The notes under the pieces are model-generated. The model searched no databases. It saw nothing but the letters and a program-made list of their open reading frames with translations, and was not told where the DNA came from. A program made the translations under genes and the position numbers. This document shows, piece by piece, positions 1 through 12,065 of a stretch of DNA of 64,000 nucleotides. Each line of letters starts with the position of its first letter. Position 1 is the stretch's first letter. This stretch comes from Hanleya hanleyi (taxonomy: Eukaryota; Mollusca; Polyplacophora; Lepidopleurida; Hanleyidae): assembly GCA_036873755.1 (NCBI GenBank), contig JAVTVY010033874.1, forward strand, positions 1 through 64,000, written 5' to 3'.

Positions 1-206
1 TATATGATTTGATATGTATCATCTCTCTATCAGACGGTATATGATTTGATATGTATCATCTCTCTATCAGATGGTATATGATTTGATATGTATCACGAGT
101 TCTCTCTATCAGACGGTATATGATTTGATATGTATCATCTCTCTATCAGATGGTATTTGATTTGATATGTATCATCTCTCTATCAGATGGTATTTGATTT
201 GATATG
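1..206. repeat. 37-bp minisatellite, about 5.5 copies
   Basis: Units of 37 bp begin at about 1, 38, 75, 117, 154 and 191, each starting TATATGATTTGATATG. The third unit carries a 5-bp insertion. The array runs off the left edge, so its true length is unknown. No gene is seen in 207-810. Confidence 0.9.
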
Positions 207-810
207 AACAAACCAAATTCAATCCCTGTGATATTAGTGCCCGAGGCCCGCCCTCTGTACATGTCACTCAACAAATATATGTATGTTTATTGTTTCGGTA
301 GGAAATTTAAGTCGTACGACGTCGGGCATTGCAGGTTAGTTTCTCTGGGTATTCTGGCATTTAATAGGTTACCCATGTTGAGACGTTTACTACATCAGAC
401 GTCCACGATGCTCATCCATTAACATCAGATGAGTTGTTTGAGGTGATCTATCATCACGGCTCCCGAGCTAGCGTATCTAATTCCGTTTAAGCCGGTGCTA
501 GGGGCCATATGGATATTTCATAGTCTCCACATGAACAGCTGCAATAAAAGCGCGGCTGAGATACTCAGGCTACGTCCGAGAATCCAACGTATTCTCAGGT
601 GTGAATGTTAGGTGCCGAGGGATGCTTTCCTGTAGAGTCCTATGGTTGCTTTTTAGTCATCAGACATCGTCAATTTTTCTTGCATATCGCTCCAATCAGA
701 GTGATTTTACGATGCCATGATTTGAGTTCCATAACCACCTACCCATGATGAAGCCAACTAACGTAACAGAAAGTTGATAAAGAGTTGACAGAAATGTGAC
801 CTGAACTCAC

Positions 811-895
811 CTAAACAAAACTGCAACAACTGTTGTCCCTTGTCATTAATTTCACCAACTGCTTTCTCCTGTTTGCGAAGTCCATGCTGAATTTC
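811..895 (-). CDS. MACF1: Spectraplakin exon W (85 nt, most 3' in window)
   Basis: The acceptor is TTATAG and the donor TTAG|GTGAGT. The peptide is EIQHGLRKQEKAVGEINDKG followed by QQLLQFCL, equivalent to the helix B that follows exon V in vertebrate spectraplakins. It ends phase 1, and no further exon is found in 1-810. Confidence 0.75.
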
Positions 896-1234
896 CTATA
901 ACACAAGATTATATTAGTCACATGAGAGGAATTGGCTTACTTCAGTCATTTAAACACAGAAAATGATATAAAACATTTACAATACCAAATACAGGCTACC
1001 TATTAGTACTGAACTGATGCATTTAGTTCTTTGACTTAGACAAGAGAAACGATAGAATAAAATCATCTGAAATATTATACATTATTTCCAAATTTCTGAT
1101 AAAGGGCCATTAAGTTTAGCCAACTTTATGTCACACTATACAATCCCACTCATGGAGGTACTTAGGCCAAATGGCAGGATATAATTCCAGTTTCTCCAAG
1201 CCAATGGAAATACTGAACATGAATTGCAGGCAAG

Positions 1235-2770
1235 CACCTAAAAGGTGCGTGGACCCCTCAGCCTGTTTTTTTTTAGTCAAGTAGGATCAGGGCTGCATCT
1301 AGAGCCAGTTTAGTTTTGGAAAACATATGGGCACCCAAAACTCAAATGAAACAAAAAACGAAAGTGTTGTTTTTGTTCAATTTGAACAGATTTCTGAAGG
1401 AAATACTCCTAGAAAAAGCTTCTGGAAGCCTCAATATCGATCCGATTGCATAGCTGGGTATTGAATTTCATGTTAATAAACCTCTGTTTTGTGATTGATC
1501 ACAGGCTCTTTGCGCCAAAATTCACTTAAAAAAATTGGACCCTCAATAATGAATTACGAAAAGGAACTGGGAGTTTGGGATCGGAACCTGCAAAAAATCC
1601 CTGGATACCGTATATAACAGACTTCGGTTTCACGTGAGTGATGTGCTGGGATTACAGCATGCAAGGAAGTGTAGCTTTATCAGTGGCAATTTATGCATTG
1701 CACAAGTGTGATAACAAGTAAACACACTTATTGACACAGGCCAACCTTATCATTATTTGGGGGGAGCTCCAGGTATGCAAACTGATTCAAAATTGCACAC
1801 AGTCAGGCTAAAAATGGGCTCTCCTAATCACTCGTTTTACATAATTTCCAAGGTACAGTAACATGTTTGGTGACAAAAATTGAAGCATTATGTTGTACCA
1901 GTTAAATGTGTGGACACAAATATGGTTCATGCAAAGTTTTAGAATAAATCATATGATGTAGAATAGAATGATTTAATAGCAAAATTTAAGAAAAATGTTG
2001 TCCTTCATTCAATAATAATCATGAATGGACCAGGCTTTCTTGTATCAGGGAACCTTCAAAATTCACAACGAAACATGCAACCAAGGGTTCCCGATGGGCA
2101 TAGATAACAGTGCAAAAGCTAAGCCATCAATAAATTAAAAAATTTAAAAAAAATAAAAATCATGAAATTATCACAGCCATCTGAAAATCTAATCATTTCA
2201 TCTGTCAACATTCAGGAAGCTCTCACCAAAGTTTGGTCAGGCCCGACTTGATAGATCTGCAGACATTCAGCGGACAAGAACATTTGATGGGCATAGATAA
2301 CAGTGCAGAAGCTAAGCCATCAATAAATAATAATTTTTTTTTTTAAAATCATGACATCATCATAGCCATCTGAAAATCTAATCATTTCATCTGTCAACAT
2401 TCAGGAAGCTCTCACCAAAGTTTGGTCAGACCCGACTTCATAGATCTGCAGATATTCAGCGGACAAGAACATGTTGATGGGCATAGATAACAGTGCAAAG
2501 CTACGCCATCAATAAATAATAAAAAAAATAATTAAAAATCATGACATCATCATAGCCATCTGAAAATCTAATCATTTCATCTGTCAACATTCAGGAAGCT
2601 CTCACCAAAGTTTGGTCAGGCCCGACTTCATAGATCTGAAGATATTTAGCGGACAAGAAAATGTTGACGGACGGACGGACGGACGCTAGGACGGATGGAC
2701 GCTAGGACGGACGGACGTACGTACATGGCAACGACAAGACCCCACAGCCCTATGGGCTGAGGGGTAATTA
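1235..2770 (+). mobile_element. Pearl/Helitron-like element 1 (three ~191-bp cores)
   Basis: Three core units begin at about 2,093, 2,287 and 2,477, each with GATGGGCATAGATAACAGTG. They are followed by a (GGAC)n microsatellite (about 2,668-2,715) and a hairpin at 2,740-2,764 (CCCCACAGCCC/GGGCTGAGGGG). The segment near 1,250 (CCCCTCAGCC) is complementary to the hairpin arm and may mark the left end. Tandem core, microsatellite and hairpin tail is the plan of bivalve pearl elements. The left boundary is uncertain. It lies in the spectraplakin intron between exons V and W. Confidence 0.6.
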
Positions 2771-2990
2771 GTTTGTTTTCCTTGACCAATAAAGTGTTTT
2801 GAAAATCCAGGATATTCCATTATACAGCAGTGTTTGTAGAAGGATTCAGTCAAAACATTGTGTTCATACTTCACGTAACGACCACGAAATAATGCATAGC
2901 AATGAGGACCACAATGAGACCCAGGACAATAGATACAAGAAGTATCCACTGATGAATGATCTATCTAAGGTAAATACATTGTCAACATAC

Positions 2991-3320
2991 TTTGAGTGTA
3001 TCTCTGAGTTTGGCCAGGCCATGTACATTACTGGGCGCAGTGCTGGTTAGGGTGGTCATTTTTCTCTCTGCCCCTGCCAGCCATTCCATCAGGGGTTCTT
3101 GTTTGTCCTGGAAGTCCTTGGCTACACCAGTCACTCTCTCCAGCATCTCTTTTCTCCTCAAGGCATTCGTGCTGAGGGTGTTCCAGCGTTTCATGAAGTC
3201 AGCCAGTTGTTTCTGGTAGTCCTTCCTCTCCTTGGGTTCCAGTGATTTCACCAGTTCCTTACCCGTGTCTTGTAGGGATTTGACACTCGGTGATCGGTCC
3301 TCCAGCATCTTCTGTAGGAA
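2991..3320 (-). CDS. MACF1: Spectraplakin exon V (110 codons)
   Basis: The acceptor is GTCCAG and the donor AAA|GTATGT. The peptide starts FLQKMLEDRSPSVKSLQDTG and includes MKRWNTLSTNALRRKEML and LMEWLAGAERKMTTL. It continues exon U as in the vertebrate proteins. Confidence 0.93.
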
Positions 3321-3578
3321 CTGGACAGACAAACAGATGGACAGATGGATCAACCACTACACCATGCCTTACATGTACATTATTATTATTTCACAAAGAA
3401 AATCAAATACATAGAAATAATATTCAGTAACCATGGTAACCTGATCATTATCTTGTTGATATTGTAATAGTATAAATATTCTCCGTTTATTTCATTTCCA
3501 TAATTTCATTCAGTTATTTTCAAGTACTGTCATTACTTTTATTCTTATTTTGAGAGTATCAAATACCAGCAAACTTAC

Positions 3579-3749
3579 CTTTTGTTCTTGTAGCTGAGCT
3601 TTGACCACCTTGTATTCTGGGGAGGGTGACTTCTGGTGGGCCACCATTGCCTCGGTCTCTGACAACCAGTCGAGGAGAGAAACTAGGGCATCGTTAAACT
3701 TGCCAGACTGAAGCAATGCTGAATCTAACCTCCTCTCTCTATCAGCAAC
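3579..3749 (-). CDS. MACF1: Spectraplakin exon U (57 codons)
   Basis: The acceptor is TTGCAG and the donor AAG|GTAAGT. The peptide includes QSGKFNDALVSLLDWLSETE and SPEYKVVKAQLQEQK. This is among the best-conserved rod blocks of vertebrate MACF1 and dystonin, and it anchors the family call. Confidence 0.94.
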
Positions 3750-3865
3750 CTGCAATATGCAACAGAGTTTACAATAAGAAAACTCTCTCTCACATAAATG
3801 CTAAATAATGTGATCATAATTTAGTAGATCACAATACATGCTCAGGAATATGGCACCTCACAACA

Positions 3866-5209
3866 CATGAACCTTTCACTGAGGTCTGTCAGTTTATCAG
3901 TGAGTATATCTATGTCACAATACATGTACCTTTTCACCGAGGTCACTCAGTTTATCAGTGAGTATCTCCATGTCACATATACATGTACATTTTCACTGAG
4001 GTCTGTCAGTTTATCAATGAGTATCTCTATGTCACAATACATGTACATTTTCACTGAGGTCTGTCAGTTTATCACTGAGTATCTCTATGTCACAATACAT
4101 GTACCTGGTCCTTTCACCAAGGTCTTTCAGTTTATGTTTAGTATCTCTATGTCACAATACATGTACCTTTTCACTGAGGTCTGTCAGTTTATCAGTGAGT
4201 ATCTCTATGTCACAATACATGTACCTTTTCACTGAGGTCTGTCAGTTTATCCGTGAGTATCTCTATGTCACAATACATGTACCTTTTCACTGAGGTCTGT
4301 CAGTTTATCACCGAGTATCTCTACATCACAATACATGTACTTTTTTACTGAGGTCCGTCAGTTTTCAGTGAGTATCTCTGTCACAATACAGGTACCTTTT
4401 CACTGAGACCAGTCAGTTTATGAGTGAGTATCTCTATGTCACAATACATGTACATTTTCACTGAGATTAGTCAGTTTATGAGTGAGTATCTCTATATCAC
4501 AATACATGCACCTATTCACCAAGGTCAGTCAGTTTATCAGTGAATACATCTTCTATGTCACAATACATTTACCTTTTCACTGAGGTCAGTCAGTTTATCA
4601 GTGAGTACATCTATGTCACAATACATGTACCTTTTCACTGAGATCAGTCAGTTTATCTGTGAGTATCTCTGTCATAATACATGTACCTTTTCACTGAGAT
4701 CGGTCAGTTTATCAGTGAGTATCTCTGTCACAATACATGTACCTTTTCACTGAGGTCACTCAGTTTATCAGTGAGTACATCTATGTCACAATACATGTAC
4801 CTTTTCGCTGAGATCAGTTAGTTTACCCGTGAGTACCTCTATGTCACAATACATGTGCCTTTTCACTGTGGTCTGTCAGTTTATCATTGAGTACATCTAT
4901 GTCACAATATATGTACCTTTTCATGGAGGTTAGTCAGTTTATCAGTGAGTACATCTAAGTCACAATACATGTACCTTTTCACTGGGGTCAGTCAGTTTAT
5001 CAGTGAGTATCTCTATGTCACAATACATGTACTTTTTCACTGAGGTCAGTCAGTTTATGATTTATCAGTATCTCTATGTCACAATACATGTACCTTTTCA
5101 CGGTGATCAGTCAGTTTATCATTGAGTATCCCTATGTGACAATACATTTACCTCTTCAATGAGGTCTGTCAGTTTATCAGTGAGTATCTCTATGTCACAA
5201 TGAATGTAC
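3866..5209. repeat. 58-bp minisatellite made of an exon end plus splice donor
   Basis: About 23 intronic units, roughly 58 bp apart, each repeat the 3' end of exon T on the minus strand (coding ILTDKLTDLSEK-like text) followed by a GTACATGTATTG donor-like sequence. Some copies are shorter or carry small insertions. The exon's own end at 5,210-5,250 is the 24th copy. The open frame seen on the plus strand here is only repeat periodicity. Confidence 0.92.
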
Positions 5210-5371
5210 CTTTTCACCGAGGTCTGTCAGTTTATCAGTGAGTATTTCTATGTCAGACTCCAGACTGTTAGTGGCTGCTCCGGGTGAGGCTGTCTGTACC
5301 AGTTGACGACCCAGGTCTGTGACAATGTCGACCTGTTTCTGTAACGGCTCTACCTCCTTCTTCAGGAACAC
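5210..5371 (-). CDS. MACF1: Spectraplakin exon T (54 codons), source of the adjacent minisatellite
   Basis: The acceptor is TTTCAG and the donor AAAAG|GTACAT. The peptide starts VFLKKEVEPLQKQVDIVTDL and ends ILTDKLTDLGEK. The last ~38 coding bases plus the donor are the unit of the tandem array that follows immediately downstream. Reading past the donor hits a stop within four to five codons, so intron retention would truncate the protein. Confidence 0.88.
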
Positions 5372-5638
5372 CTGAAATCATTAACGTTTAATACATCATT
5401 TCAGACAACAATAAAAATGACCGTGGATGAACCAAGATTTCTGATTCAGTCTCTGTATTATGGTTATAACTGCAGATATGATCAAAGTCGAGTCTGATGC
5501 CTTAATGGAAACTATGCTAGAGGTTAATCAACATTATCAACAGTTCGTTAGGAATTCAGGAAGGAAAAGGTGTCCACGACCAGATGGCCTACTATTGACT
5601 CAACTGGTCAGCAACATTGTGGTCATAACAATACTGTA

Positions 5639-5846
5639 ATCCCTCTAATCATTCAATCACAGGAAGTGAAATTTTCTACAGCAAAATCAGGGGTGATCAA
5701 ATTTATTAGAACAGGAAGTTGACAAAATGATTCAAAATCATAGAAACAGTGCATTATTTCGAATTTATTAGAGCAGTCAATTGAATTCCGTCCCCAAAAT
5801 TTAGGGTGATTAAAATTTGATAGGGGAATTGAATAGTTAGAAGGAT
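5639..5846. mobile_element. MITE copy 1 (TA target, shared family)
   Basis: The ends are inverted: ATCCCTCTAATCATTCAATC at the left and its approximate complement at the right, with TA on each side. The interior shares blocks such as AGGGGTGATCAAATTTATTA with the copy at 6,730-6,920. It lies in the intron between exons S and T. Confidence 0.6.
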
Positions 5847-5875
5847 TACCAATAATAGCAATACTAATCTCCTAC

Positions 5876-6088
5876 CTTGAGCTCCCCCTGCTGTTTCTTG
5901 ATGGCGATGACATCACCTCCCACAGGAGGCTGGTAATCTTCCTTGGCGAGTGCAGCATCCAGTGACTTCACACATACCCTCATCCCCTCATTGAAACCCT
6001 CTGTCTGCTCCTTGGCCCCCTTCAGGTCCCTCACTCTCTGGTTAGCTTTCTCACGGATCTTCTCCAACTGCTTCTTCAGACCTTTCAC
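5876..6088 (-). CDS. MACF1: Spectraplakin exon S (71 codons)
   Basis: The acceptor is TTGTAG and the donor AAG|GTAGGA. The peptide includes QLEKIREKANQRVRDLKGA and YQPPVGGDVIAIKKQQGELK. The 'PxGGD...I' turn is typical of spectraplakin repeats. Confidence 0.9.
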
Positions 6089-6729
6089 CTACAACAACAA
6101 CGATGAGACAGTTTGTCAAAGCGTGTACCGAGATATTCCTGTTACTGAAGAAATTGTGAAGATTCTGAAATACAACAGCAGAACAAAATATAATCTAAGC
6201 CAAACAATAAAGGTCAAATCCACCTCTAATCTACCTTCATCCACCTGTGTTTTATCTATAGTTTTATTACGAGATACATAACACAATGCTATTATTGCCT
6301 TAATCCCTTTGTTTTAATATCAATTCAATTCAACAGATCAGCAACAGGGGGAAAACTGGTTAGCTTTCTACCATAAATCGATAGGCCTTCATATCTGAAT
6401 GATTCATACCTTCACCTTAAGGCATCTTAACTATGTTTAAAAGAGTCGAGTGATTCCGGGAAGGATGGGGGGGGGGGGGAAGGAGTTTGGTTTAAAGTCA
6501 CATTCAAGAATATTTCGCTCTTATGGTGACAGCCAGTTTGAACCTGGAGGGAACCACCACCCGTTGGCAAGTAACTGGCACATTCTAAGAAGGATCAAGA
6601 TGATCTTGTACTTTGAAAGAAAACCGCGACAAGCAAAATGGATAAACCAGGACCATTCAAGACGAGATTTTTATAGGTATTATGCAGTTATGGGAGGAAA
6701 TGTCTAGATCAATTGGACATGAGCCCCTA

Positions 6730-6920
6730 AAACCTCTAATAATTCAATCATCAGGCAGTGATCAAACAGGAACTGGACAAAATGATCCGAAAAACCTGAA
6801 TTATATCATCCTTATTTTAATGATTTCAGAGGGTGAGTAAATTTATTACAATGGCTGAATTCTGTCCACAAAACAAGGGGTGATTGAATTTTAATAGGGT
6901 GATTGAATAATTAGATGATT
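6730..6920. mobile_element. MITE copy 2 (TA target, shared family)
   Basis: This is a second, more diverged copy of the element at 5,639-5,846. It begins AAACCTCTAATAATTCAATC and ends in GGGTGATTGAATAATTAGAT, with TA on both flanks. It lies in the intron between exons R and S. Confidence 0.55.
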
Positions 6921-6966
6921 TACCATAATAGAATTTCTTGTAGTGAATTAACATTGGCATATATAC

Positions 6967-7080
6967 CTGGCTACGTAGTGCATCAGGGTCAGACGTGTAT
7001 CCAGCAGCTATCAGATCCTCAGCTTGACTCTCCAAGTCATTCAAAGCATCCTCCTTGTCCTTAATATAGGGCATGAAATA
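6967..7080 (-). CDS. MACF1: Spectraplakin exon R (38 codons)
   Basis: The acceptor is TTTCAG and the donor CAG|GTATAT. The peptide includes YIKDKEDALNDLESQAEDLI. Phase is 0 at both ends. Confidence 0.82.
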
Positions 7081-7571
7081 CTGAAAAATAACAACATCAT
7101 TGGATGTTCAGAATATTCATTGCAAAATAAACACAGGAAGGAAGCAATCAGAGATTGCTCAATTGTATGACCCCCACCCCCACCCTTCCGCTTTAATCCG
7201 ACACTGCCCCGCCATTGTTCTGTTCTGTATTGGTCGGTGGAGGCCTAAGTTTAATAATTATAAAAATTCTGTTTGTCACTTTTTTGCCATGCCTCACTCA
7301 ATACATATTTCCAAGTATCCACTTGTTTTCATGCAAGATGGTCGCCAAATCCGAAAATGTGATCTGGTTTCGAGATCTACATTTCTTGTGAGTGTATATG
7401 TAGTGAAATTATGAAGCGATCAGAGAACTTTGAATTTTGCACTCAATTCACTCTTTTTGGGGCAATTTCATACTTCAGGAAATGTGGTCTGCTTTGGAAT
7501 GTAGAATAACATATATAGCCATTTTCCCGATCAGATAAATATATCCCATTCACTTAGGTTTGATAAACAAA

Positions 7572-8270
7572 GGACCATAACTCTTGAAAATATTACCGAA
7601 AGCAAAGAAACTGCACGCTGCACAACTATGGGGCATTGACCACATATTATGCAAATTTCATAATTGTCCATACAATATTAACCGAGATCCAGCCTGGACA
7701 AGTCCCAATTCACAAAGATTTGAAGAAAAAAAGGGCCATAACTCTTGAAAATATACGCGAAATGCGGAGAAACTTCACGCTGCACAACTACAGGGCACCG
7801 ACCATACATCCTGCAAATTTCATAATTGTCCATACAATATTAACTGATATCCAGCCCGGACAAATCTCAATTCATGGAAATTTCAGGAACAAATGGCCAT
7901 AACTCTTGAAAATATAAGCGAAACGGGGAAAAACTTTATGCTGCACAACTGTGGGGCACTGACCATCTATCATGCAAATTTCATACTTGTCCATACAATA
8001 TTAACCAAGATCCGCCCGGACAATTCCCATTCACAGAGATTTCAGAAAAAGGGCCATAACTCTTGAAAATTATACCGGAACTCGGAAAAAACTCTACGCT
8101 GCACAACTACGAGGCACTGGCCACATTCCATGCAAGTTTCAATCCTGTCCATCAAATATTAACCGAGATATTGCGCGGAGAAGATATTCGGACGGACAGA
8201 CAGACGGACGGATGGACAGACGGACAAAGCGATCGCTATATCCCCCCCCCCCCTCTACCTAGAGGATAAA
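7572..8270 (+). mobile_element. Pearl/Helitron-like element 2 (four ~160-bp cores)
   Basis: Core units begin at about 7,572, 7,732, 7,893 and 8,052 with GGCCATAACTCTTGAAAAT. A (GGAC)n-like microsatellite follows at about 8,190-8,228, then poly-C, then a small hairpin CCTCTAC/CTAGAGG at 8,252-8,265. This is the same plan as element 1, but the core sequence is unrelated. The left boundary was not determined. Confidence 0.65.
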
Positions 8271-8384
8271 CAGGTTAATGCATAATGAACAGGTTAATGC
8301 ATGGGTTTGTTTTAGATGAATTTATAAGAAGACACTGGTACCATGTAACTGAAAAAAAGATTTGGTGGACATCAGAAACTATAC

Positions 8385-8498
8385 CTTCATATCTTCAAGT
8401 TGAGCTTCCAGTGTGTCAACATCTCTGGCTATGGGGCTCTTAGAGCATAGATCCTGGTCCAGATCTGTGAGCTGATGAACAGCTGTACTCAGGAGATC
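8385..8498 (-). CDS. MACF1: Spectraplakin exon Q (38 codons)
   Basis: The acceptor is TGTTAG and the donor AAG|GTATAG. The peptide is DLLSTAVHQLTDLDQDL followed by DVDTLEAQLEDMK. Phase is 0 at both ends. Confidence 0.8.
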
Positions 8499-8863
8499 CT
8501 AACAAACAGGGAAAACAAGACATATTATAATGGAGCAGGTCTGAGCAATATCACCTTAATAACCATCAACAGAAGTTAGGAAACATTCAAGTAGTGTATC
8601 TACAGAAGCTACAGTCCATCTCAGACAAGTACATCACCCATTCCTTTGTCAGAGAAGCTAATACTCCGGTTGTTGTTCATCAAACATAAGAGTTACTGCC
8701 CATTTATCATGAGCAAAATCCAATGTTTACGTGTGGGCGCTGACCAAAAAGTTTTATGTTTAGAAATCTATATGATTCTTCGACTTCACTTCCATTATAT
8801 AACAGTACAGTGACCTTAACACATCTGCTTTCGCTTCTGATAGCATTGTGACAACTAATATCC

Positions 8864-9140
8864 CAAGGCCCATATTGTAGACATTGCTATCAGTGAGAAT
8901 CTACTCCTGGAACAAGGCCTATATTGTAGACATTGCTATCAGTGAGTATCTACTCATGGAACAAGGCCCATATTGTAGACATTGCTATCAGTGAGTATGG
9001 AACAAGGCCCATATTGTACACATTGCTATCAGTGAGTATCTACTCATGGAACAAGGCCCATATTGTAGATATTGCTATCAGTGAGTATGGAACAAGGCCC
9101 ATATTGTAGACATTGCTATCCGTGAGTATCTACTAATGGA
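8864..9140. repeat. 49/41-bp minisatellite, six copies
   Basis: Units beginning CAAGGCCCATATTGTAGACA occur at about 8,864, 8,913, 8,962, 9,003, 9,052 and 9,093. Two unit lengths alternate, because some copies lack an 8-bp TCTACTCA segment. The array lies just downstream (3') of exon P and does not contain exon sequence. Confidence 0.88.
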
Positions 9141-9211
9141 AATGGAAATTCACTCAATCTATGTAAAAGAGGTAAGCTCTACAATAGGTTTTGACTTGAT
9201 GGTGTACATAC

Positions 9212-9424
9212 CTGGAATTGTGAAGCTAACTGAGAGCCAACCTCCATGCCTGATGATAACTCGCCCAGTTCATTGAGCAGTTGTGTGTACCGCTGTCCCA
9301 TCTTGTCCACTTGGTTTATGACATTGCGGCTGTCGACACCTTCCTCCAAATGGCTAAACCCATCCGCTAGAGCATCAAGGAAGTCTAACTGAGGCTGGAG
9401 TGACAAGAGCTCTTCTTCCATGCT
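9212..9424 (-). CDS. MACF1: Spectraplakin exon P (71 codons)
   Basis: Phase 0 at both ends; acceptor CACAG, donor CAG|GTATGT. The peptide includes FLDALADGFSHLEEGVDS and GQRYTQLLNELGELSSGM. Confidence 0.86.
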
Positions 9425-9847
9425 CTGTGATTATAATGATATGATCATTATCGTAATAGATGGTCACTATGGCAATCAATGATCAGGACAAGGTATTATC
9501 ATTCAATCAAAAGGACAGAACAGGAGAAAACTAATATGCTGTGACCAACAGATGTACAGACAACCAGAGTACAATTCTGCAGGCCTCTGGCCAGCCAATG
9601 GCATGGTAGTGGAAAAACTATCAGACCAGACTAAATACATGTATGATCTTCTTGTTAATTATTCCAACAAATATATCTGAATAACCACATAAATTTGTCT
9701 GTCAGTGAATGGAATAATCTATGAATTTGCAAATATCACCTTCAAAATGAAGAAAACTATTCAGCAATTCTGACAGGTTCACATGAAGATTAACTGTGTG
9801 GTAGAAGTTTTGTTAGCTATCATTTCAATCAGTTGAAATAATCTCAC

Positions 9848-10017
9848 CTTGACTTTATCCCTATATTTTGGATCTCGAGCTGCAGGCCCGAGTTTCTTAT
9901 GAGCATCAAGTTTGTCCTCGTATTTCTGTAGACTTGTATCTATGTCCAACAGACTGTCCTGGAACTCAGCCAATCTCTGCGACATTTCCTCGAGAGTCTC
10001 TATACGACTAGACACTC
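9848..10017 (-). CDS. MACF1: Spectraplakin exon O (170 nt)
   Basis: The acceptor is TTGTAG and the donor AAG|GTGAGA. The peptide includes VSSRIETLEEMSQRLAEFQ and KLGPAARDPKYRDKVK, and the frame continues exon N. Confidence 0.86.
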
Positions 10018-10436
10018 CTACAATTGGAGATGGAAACCAGCGGCAAAGTATGATTAACAAGAAACTATATAATGATAGCCAGATTTTGAAGATGTATTGT
10101 AAATCCAGCTGTAAATTAATCTCAGCTATATGTGGTGTCAAATGAAAATTAGTGCAAACTGAAAAGTCTTAGACAATCACAAATGCCACTGGAGATGCAC
10201 TTAAGTGGGATACTAAATAGATCCATGAATCTAGTCTCAAATATTACAATTGTAGCATAATTACATTCCTTTATATTAGGTATCTGATCAGTTTTTCAAG
10301 ACCATCTGTTGATCAAATGACCTCAAGAAAAATATTAAAATTTCTCTCTAGTCATGTCAAATAATATAGGAAATAATCAAAACATTTTATTATTTAGCAT
10401 AAAAAAACATAAAAAAAACAAAACAATCAGATTTAC

Positions 10437-10587
10437 CTGTGCTCAGATCATCCCATCTCTCATTTACATTAGCGAGTTTGACCTCAACTTCATCCTTGCC
10501 TGTATCCACCATGTCCAGTAGAGCGTCAGCATCTCTGTTCAAACTATCATGATCATGCGACTTCTTCAAGATATCACTCTGAATAAC
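10437..10587 (-). CDS. MACF1: Spectraplakin exon N (151 nt)
   Basis: The acceptor is ATCCAG and the donor ACAG|GTAAAT. The peptide includes DADALLDMVDTGKDEVEVKL and NERWDDLST, helices B and C of a repeat. It ends phase 1. Confidence 0.86.
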
Positions 10588-10843
10588 CTGGATATAAACA
10601 GACAATTGTAATCATCAATTCCCTCTTTCTTCTTCCTCATCCAGCACACTAGTTGATATCCCATTGAACTCGTTTGCAACAGGTAACATCGTACATTATA
10701 TTATCTATTGCCTAAATGTTAAAGCAATATGAACTGATTTTTTGAAATTTTTTTAATTCTCTTTGAATAGAACACCGTGTGTCAAAGTGTAAATATTCAA
10801 TGTGTATCTGAAAGCAGAAGGCTACAAGACATAATTTTCAAAC

Positions 10844-11170
10844 CTGTGCCTCTCGGAGTTGTTTGGCAATACCGTCTCTACTCAGACTGGGAGCGGACAT
10901 GTTAGATAACTTCTCTTCATTCATCTTCAGCCAGAGCTGCATCTGGTCAAGGTTCTCATAGAACTTCTGAGCATGTCGGGCACTGGCGGTGATCTGGTTC
11001 TGCCTCTCTGCTGTAGCCTTCTTCAGACCAGCCCACTCATACTGGATAGAGTCAATCTGATCGGCGAAGTCTGCCTCGTCACGACCACCTCCTGAGCTGC
11101 GGAGTTTCTGGGCCTTGTACAGAATGTCCTTGATGTCTGGCTCGTGCTCAGTAAGGTCTTGTTGGAACAG
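10844..11170 (-). CDS. MACF1: Spectraplakin exon M (109 codons)
   Basis: Phase 0 at both ends; acceptor TATCAG, donor CAG|GTTTGA. The peptide includes IQYEWAGLKKATAERQNQI and MQLWLKMNEEKLSNMSAP, one complete repeat boundary. Confidence 0.9.
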
Positions 11171-11501
11171 CTGATAGATAAACAATTCAACATCAATATT
11201 TGCACATCAACAACCATACAACACCAACAGCTACTACATTATTTCCAGTTACCCACATCCACAGGAAACTGCCAATTATACATTAAAGAATTCCAGCACA
11301 AACTGCAAACTAGAACAGTTTCACACTGCACTGTTGCTTTATTTTTAATGAAGTTACTATTATAAGATAAACAGCTCGCATTCATTTCTGAATAAAAGCT
11401 GTAGTGTATCAAGTTAACAGTGACAGGACTAGTTAGCAGGAAGAATCATCAGGAGCAGTAAGTCAGTGTACAGGTTTGATAGTCCATGTTTTCAGGTTTA
11501 C

Positions 11502-11668
11502 CTGTTGATGGAAGGTCTGTTGTTTGAGAACATCATGTTTCCCAGATACAGGGTCCTGGTTTTCCAGATTATCCTTGGCGGTCTCTATCCATTTCATTAA
11601 GTCCTGACATGTGGCATTGAACTTTTGTCCTTCCCTAGAGGCAGAGGCCAGCTCTGCTTCTCGCTCAG
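11502..11668 (-). CDS. MACF1: Spectraplakin exon L (167 nt)
   Basis: The exon completes the phase-1 codon of exon K and ends phase 0 at CAG|GTAAAC. The motif CQDLMKWIETAKDNLENQDP is a spectrin helix A. Confidence 0.85.
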
Positions 11669-11902
11669 CTAGATAATGAAAGTAAATGTCTCAAACCAGG
11701 TCAGCCAAACATAAGCAATCCATCAACAATTAAGAAAATAATAGTGCAAATTCAGTTCAGGACTTCAGATTCCAATGTGAGAAACAATGAATATATTGGA
11801 GATAATTTCATAAATAAACTTTTACACTATTTTAGTACAGAATTTTACTTACAATTTATTACCATGTACATCAAGCTGTACATTCATATAACAAAAACTC
11901 AC

Positions 11903-12065
11903 CAATTCGTTTAACTGTATCATTATATGGTTTCTCCAAATTGGCCAGTTTGTTCTTTAGTTCAAATTTGGTTGAGGTATCTTTGGTACTGTCACACAGT
12001 TGTTTACAGAGGTCTTTAGCCGTCCTCAGTAACCTTTCTTTCTCTGCTGCTTCTCGTTTCAGCTT
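11903..12065 (-). CDS. MACF1: Spectraplakin exon K (163 nt)
   Basis: The acceptor is ATACAG and the donor ATTG|GTGAGT. The peptide is lysine and glutamate rich (KLKREAAEKERLLRTAKDL) and ends phase 1. Confidence 0.83.

Noticed and set aside
3867..4293. Plus-strand open frames in the 58-bp array
   Set aside because: They are periodic peptides created by the minisatellite, not a gene. The biology is in the minus-strand exon-end copy.
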